DNA of 9,201 nt from an uncultured Gammaproteobacteria bacterium. GTDB lineage: Bacteria > Pseudomonadota > Gammaproteobacteria > Pseudomonadales > Pseudohongiellaceae. The number at the start of each line of letters is the position of its first letter. Position 1 is the first letter of the stretch. Both the position numbers and the translations under genes were made by a program. The stretch covers positions 1 through 9,201 of the forward strand of contig CAIYIP010000078.1 in assembly GCA_903926285.1 (NCBI GenBank), given 5' to 3'. The notes beneath the pieces are model-generated. The model made no database searches. It was given only the letters and a program-made list of their open reading frames with translations, and was not told the origin of the DNA. Positions 5,722-9,201 of this stretch are shown here, piece after piece.

Positions 5722-7071
5722 TCAGACTTCGGTAATGATGCCGGTGCTGTCCGCAAAGCTCTGCGTCTCGATGCCGACCTTGTTGAGAATCGTCAGGTGC
5801 AGGTTGGCCAGCGGCGTACGTTCGGGCAACACGATGTGTTGACCACCGCGCTTGAGTGTCCCGCAGCCGCCACCCACCAGCAGATTAGGCACCGGGTAGT
5901 TGTCATGTTTGTCGCTGTTGCTCATGTTCGACCCATACATGAAGATCGAGTTGTCGAGCAAGGTGCCGTCGCCGTGTGGTGTTGCCGCCATCTTGGCGAG
6001 GAAATCAGCGAAACGTTCCATGTGCCAGGTCTGGATTTTCGAGACGCGTACGAGGCGTTCGCGATCATCGGCGTGATGCGACACCGGATGGAAGGCGTCG
6101 GGCACACCGATGTGGTTGTAGGTGCGGTTGGTGCCTTCGGAAACCATCATGTAGGAAATCACGCGCGTGAGGTCGGCCTGGTAGGAGAGGGCTACAAGGT
6201 CGAACATGAGTCTGACCTGTTCATCGAAATCGTCCAGTTCGCCGATCGGCGCGCCCGGTACATCAATGCCAGTGAGATCGCGTTGGGCAGCTTTTTCTAC
6301 GCGGCGTTCGATTTCCCTCACGGTATCCAGATAACTTTCAAGAATTATTCGGTCGCCGGCACCTAACTGCTTCTGCATAGACTTGGTGCTGTCGGCTACC
6401 ATGTCCAGCAGTCTGGTTTCCTGGCTGTTGATGGCACTGCGTTCAGCAGCGGAATCACCTTCGCCGAATAGTTGCAGATACAGTTTGCGGGGGTTGTGTT
6501 CCATCGGCAGAGGTGAGGATTCGTTCGCAAAGGAAAGTGTTGAGCTGTAGTAGCAACCGGGCCCGTTACAGGCGGCGCTCTGGATAGTTGTTTCAGAGGC
6601 GACCTGCAGCGAGGGCAGCGTGGTGTCCTGCCCGAGATGATCCACGATCACCTGGTCCAGCGTTTTCGCCATGCTGGCACCGGACGAACTTTCCGGTGGT
6701 CGCACGCCACTCAGCCACGTCGCGGGATTCAAGGTGTGCACCGATCCCTTGCTGGAGGCATTGAGTAGATTGCCGAATGAATTCAGGTAGGTTTTGTAGG
6801 GCTCCAGCGGTTTCATGATCTGGTTGAGTTCGAGACTTGCTCCCGCGCCGCCCTTCGGATGCCAGCGGTCCATCCCCGCGCCGTGTGCGGTGTTGTGCAT
6901 TACCGCGCCGTGCGGGATGTAGAAGAAGCCCACGCGCATGGTCGGCGCGGCAGCGGTCTGCGCCAGCGCCGTTGCGGCAGGAATCATTGCACTGAGGAGC
7001 GGCAAACCAATGGAGGCGCCCGCGCCTTTCAGTACCGCCCTGCGTGACAGATGTTTTTTGGTCAGGAACAT
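5722..7071 (-). CDS. Tat-exported DUF1552 protein
   Basis: A 449-residue DUF1552 protein of normal length for the family. The N-terminus has a clear twin-arginine signal, LSRRAVLKG, followed by a hydrophobic stretch and likely cleavage after ALA at 37, so it is exported folded to the periplasm. Family landmarks in order are FFYIPHGAVM, RWHPKG, the NPATWLSG block, CYYSSTLSF followed by PLPMEHNPRKL, SEGTNRTYNHIGVPDAFHPVSHH, and NSIFMYGSNMSNSDKHDNYPVPNLLVGG. The function is unknown; the family resembles DUF1501 proteins, which are thought to be related to sulfatases and phosphatases, but no catalytic residue can be assigned here. The histidine-rich HPVSHH block and SNMSNSDKHD look like metal-site candidates. 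The ATG lies 8 nt after AGGAG. Pairing with a DUF1592 gene is a recurrent arrangement. A 28-nt gap separates it from the MBL gene downstream. Confidence 0.93.
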   Translation of the reverse strand: MFLTKKHLSRRAVLKGAGASIGLPLLSAMIPAATALAQTAAAPTMRVGFFYIPHGAVMHNTAHGAGMDRWHPKGGAGASLELNQIMKPLEPYKTYLNSFGNLLNASSKGSVHTLNPATWLSGVRPPESSSGASMAKTLDQVIVDHLGQDTTLPSLQVASETTIQSAACNGPGCYYSSTLSFANESSPLPMEHNPRKLYLQLFGEGDSAAERSAINSQETRLLDMVADSTKSMQKQLGAGDRIILESYLDTVREIERRVEKAAQRDLTGIDVPGAPIGELDDFDEQVRLMFDLVALSYQADLTRVISYMMVSEGTNRTYNHIGVPDAFHPVSHHADDRERLVRVSKIQTWHMERFADFLAKMAATPHGDGTLLDNSIFMYGSNMSNSDKHDNYPVPNLLVGGGCGTLKRGGQHIVLPERTPLANLHLTILNKVGIETQSFADSTGIITEV

Positions 7072-7079
7072 GTTCCATT

Positions 7080-7101
7080 CTCCTGCAGGTTTTTTGCCTG
7101 C
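7080..7101 (-). promoter_or_regulatory. Intercistronic hairpin abutting the DUF1552 ribosome binding site
   Basis: On the minus strand GCAGG (7101-7097) and CCTGC (7089-7085) form a 5-bp stem with a CAAAAAA loop. The AGGAG ribosome binding site (7084-7080) follows directly. The whole lies in the 45-nt gap between the DUF1592 and DUF1552 genes. It may tune translation or processing, but the stem is short and could be chance. Confidence 0.35.
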
Positions 7102-7116
7102 GTTCGCTACTGCTGA

Positions 7117-9201
7117 TTAATCTTGCTGTGGGCTAATTGCCACTGTCGCCGCTGCCCCATCGGATGCTGCCCCAGATTCCTGCGCCTGATAACGAAACGC
7201 ATCACTCTGGACGACGCCCATGACCAGGTCGAGCAAATGGTAGCCGTTAGCGGCCGCGCCATCGACGACGGTGCGGATTTGCGGCATGTCGAAATACTCG
7301 AGTTCGCGCGCCAGCGCATACATCATCATCTTCGCGGTAAAGGTCCTCACGAACTTTTCGGGTTTGCCCATCAGTTCGTTGCGCAGGTCGATGGGGCCGT
7401 TGATGGGAATGCCGCCGGGCATCACCGCGCTCGAATCGATTTGCGCATCAGCCTGTGTGTCGCGGTCACGCCATTTACCGGTCACGCTGAAATTTTCCAG
7501 CGCGAGGCCGATTGGATCAATTACGCCGTGACACTGATTGCAGGTAGGGTTGGCGCGGTGACGTTCCATTCTCGCGCGCACCGTTGTTGGTTTCTCTCCG
7601 GGCTGCACAGACAGGTCGGTGACCACTTCAGGCGGCGGTGGCGGCGAGGGCGAGCCCAGCAGTTTTTCCAGCACCCAGTTACCCCTGAGCACAATCGACG
7701 TGCGGTCGCCGTAGGATGTTCGTAGCATTACTGCGCCCTTGCCGAGTAGGCCGAAACGTCTTTCATCGTCGAGTGCCACGCGGCGGAACTGCGCACCGTA
7801 TACGCCAGCAATGTCGTAGTGTGTGGCCAGCCGTTCGTTGAGAAAGGTGTAGTCTGCAGTCAGCAGGTCGGTGACCGGTCGATCTTCGAGCAATACGCTC
7901 GCGAGGAAACGCTGCGTCTCCTCAGACAGATCGGCCATCAGCGCGTCGCTGAATTCCGGGAACAGGCGCGGATCGGGGTCTACATCTGCCAGATTGTCCA
8001 GGTTGAGCCACTTGACCGCAAAATTCTCAATCAGTGCCTCAACGCGCGGATCTTCCAGCATGCGGCGCACCTGGGCCCGAAGCACTTCCGGCTCACTCAG
8101 GCGGCCGGCTATGGCTAGGTTAAGCAGTTCTTCATCCGGCCTCTGGCTCCACAGGAAAAAGGACAGCCGCGAAGCTAGCTCGATATCATCCAGCGCGAAA
8201 TAAGGCTGATTTTGCTGGCCGGCATCCGGCACTACGCCGCGATAAAGGAAATGCGGACTAGCCAATACGGCCGCAACCACCTGTTCAATACCTTTCTCGA
8301 AGCCGCCTGCTTCCATGCCTTCTTGATAGAACGGCATCAGTGTGGCCATGTCCTCCTCAAGGATTTGTCTACCGAAGGCGCGCATGGCCAGATTTTCCGT
8401 GATTTGCCGAGCGCAGGAAGTTTGCTCGCCATCCGCAGCGGGGTAGCAGATAAAGATCTTTTCCCGGCTCGGCGTCATCGCGATGCCGCTGATGTTGAAC
8501 GGACCCTCTACTTCGATTCCACTGTTCATGCGGGGCATGCGGCCATGCTCGCCCGCGTCGGACCAGTACAGCGACTGTGCTCGTGAGCGCTCAATGAACG
8601 TGGCCACCACCCTGTGCGGACCGGCTTGTACGCTGACCGGGATGTTCATGAAGCGCTCGCCGATTTTTGCACTGCCGGCGGGCCCGGTGCGTTCCGTCAG
8701 CTCGAAATCTTCCGGACCACCGAGGCTGGCCCTGAACACTTCGGTGCCGTCCAGCAGCAGGACCACGGTATGCCCGGTTTCGAGCGCACTGGAGTTCAAC
8801 TCGGTCAGCCCAAGCAGGTTGAAGCGGTATTCGCCATCGGCGGGGAAGTTGTGCTCGAAGGACTGGCCACCACGTGTGCCCGGCGGCATACCGGCCTGAT
8901 GTTCAGTTTGGCTTTCGGCGAAAAACGGGTAAGAGGCAACTGCGGTTTTCGCCTGGCTATTGCCGATCGCTTCTGTGGCAATCAGGCGCGCGGCGCGGAT
9001 GAACTGGGCCAGAAATGCCGGGGAAACACTCAGGGCCTCGGCGATATTGTCGAAACCATCCAGCTCGATCTCGGTCGGCAGTAATTCCTCGGCATCAATT
9101 GCGACACCGATCAGGTCGCGGACGGAGCGGGCATATTCAGTGCGGTTTAGACGCTGGAGGGGAACATGGCCAGCCTTGGGCAGCGCGGCATTGGCGTCGA
9201 G
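7117..9201 (-). CDS. DUF1592-family c-type heme protein, N-terminus beyond right edge
   Basis: The frame is open from the right edge, 694 codons plus TAA; the true start lies outside the window. The ATG at 8889 is internal, because the upstream codons encode a typical DUF1587 domain (LQRLNRTEYARSVRDLIG, then LDGFDNIAEALSVSP) at residues 14-76 of the visible part. Then follow a beta-rich segment (about 114-235), DUF1595 (about 246-321, ending ASPHFLYR), DUF1592 (about 337-464, with ELASRLSFFLWS and FLNERLATHY), DUF1588 (about 472-570) and DUF1585 (about 600-670, with FVRTFTAKMMMYALARELEY). The CNQCH motif at 554-558 is a c-type heme site inside DUF1588, followed by DPIGLALENF, as is usual for the family. 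Such proteins are exported and often carry another heme domain at the missing N-terminus. The role is probably electron transfer or oxidation with the DUF1552 protein; the substrate is unknown. It heads the visible operon. Confidence 0.93.
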   Translation of the reverse strand, partial: LDANAALPKAGHVPLQRLNRTEYARSVRDLIGVAIDAEELLPTEIELDGFDNIAEALSVSPAFLAQFIRAARLIATEAIGNSQAKTAVASYPFFAESQTEHQAGMPPGTRGGQSFEHNFPADGEYRFNLLGLTELNSSALETGHTVVLLLDGTEVFRASLGGPEDFELTERTGPAGSAKIGERFMNIPVSVQAGPHRVVATFIERSRAQSLYWSDAGEHGRMPRMNSGIEVEGPFNISGIAMTPSREKIFICYPAADGEQTSCARQITENLAMRAFGRQILEEDMATLMPFYQEGMEAGGFEKGIEQVVAAVLASPHFLYRGVVPDAGQQNQPYFALDDIELASRLSFFLWSQRPDEELLNLAIAGRLSEPEVLRAQVRRMLEDPRVEALIENFAVKWLNLDNLADVDPDPRLFPEFSDALMADLSEETQRFLASVLLEDRPVTDLLTADYTFLNERLATHYDIAGVYGAQFRRVALDDERRFGLLGKGAVMLRTSYGDRTSIVLRGNWVLEKLLGSPSPPPPPEVVTDLSVQPGEKPTTVRARMERHRANPTCNQCHGVIDPIGLALENFSVTGKWRDRDTQADAQIDSSAVMPGGIPINGPIDLRNELMGKPEKFVRTFTAKMMMYALARELEYFDMPQIRTVVDGAAANGYHLLDLVMGVVQSDAFRYQAQESGAASDGAAATVAISPQQD

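Noticed and set aside
5694..5756. TTG start at 5756 giving an overlap with the DUF1552 gene
   Set aside because: It would put 21 residues before the twin-arginine signal. The ATG at 5693 has a suitably spaced ribosome binding site.
5545..6366. Long plus-strand open frame (273 codons) opposite DUF1552 and the MBL gene
   Set aside because: It is antisense to two well-supported family genes and has no coherent domain. It reflects GC-rich codon bias.

Overview
The window looks like a piece of a Gammaproteobacterium, probably marine or environmental. The evidence is moderately high GC, Shine-Dalgarno led genes, Sec and Tat signal peptides, and a DUF1592/DUF1552 gene pair of the kind found in planctomycetes and in several environmental gammaproteobacterial groups. 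The assignment is from gene content only and no species can be named. No RNA gene, insertion sequence, CRISPR array or phage gene was seen.

Left third (1-3102, plus strand): two ankyrin-repeat genes in tandem. The first is cut by the left edge, where it runs into four copies of an 11-bp direct repeat. The second is complete (617 residues) and has a Sec signal peptide. Their last 230 residues align without gaps at about 85% identity, so they are tandem paralogs. The 464-bp gap between them holds a terminator for the first gene, a weak promoter candidate, and a G-rich hairpin that ends two bases before the ribosome binding site of the second gene. A bidirectional hairpin terminator at 3136-3160 separates this pair from the convergent genes to the right.

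Right two thirds (3216-9201, minus strand, read right to left): a tight four-gene operon. The order is a DUF1587/1595/1592/1588/1585 protein with a c-type heme motif (its N-terminus lies beyond the right edge), a Tat-exported DUF1552 protein, a Tat-exported metallo-beta-lactamase-fold protein, and a Sec-exported ankyrin-repeat protein. Gaps are 45, 28 and 12 nt. The last gene is a distant paralog of the two plus-strand ankyrin genes.

Taken together, every complete product has an export signal, and the incomplete ones belong with them by homology or by an exported-type heme motif. The locus therefore probably encodes a periplasmic or cell-surface system: a heme protein, a DUF1552 partner, an MBL-fold protein that keeps one metal site but has lost the second, and ankyrin scaffold proteins that would bind partners. 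The substrate and biochemical role are unknown. The most unusual points are the 11-bp repeat in a coding frame, the altered MBL metal site, the cysteine-bearing expanded linker in the second ankyrin protein, and the leader hairpin in front of it.
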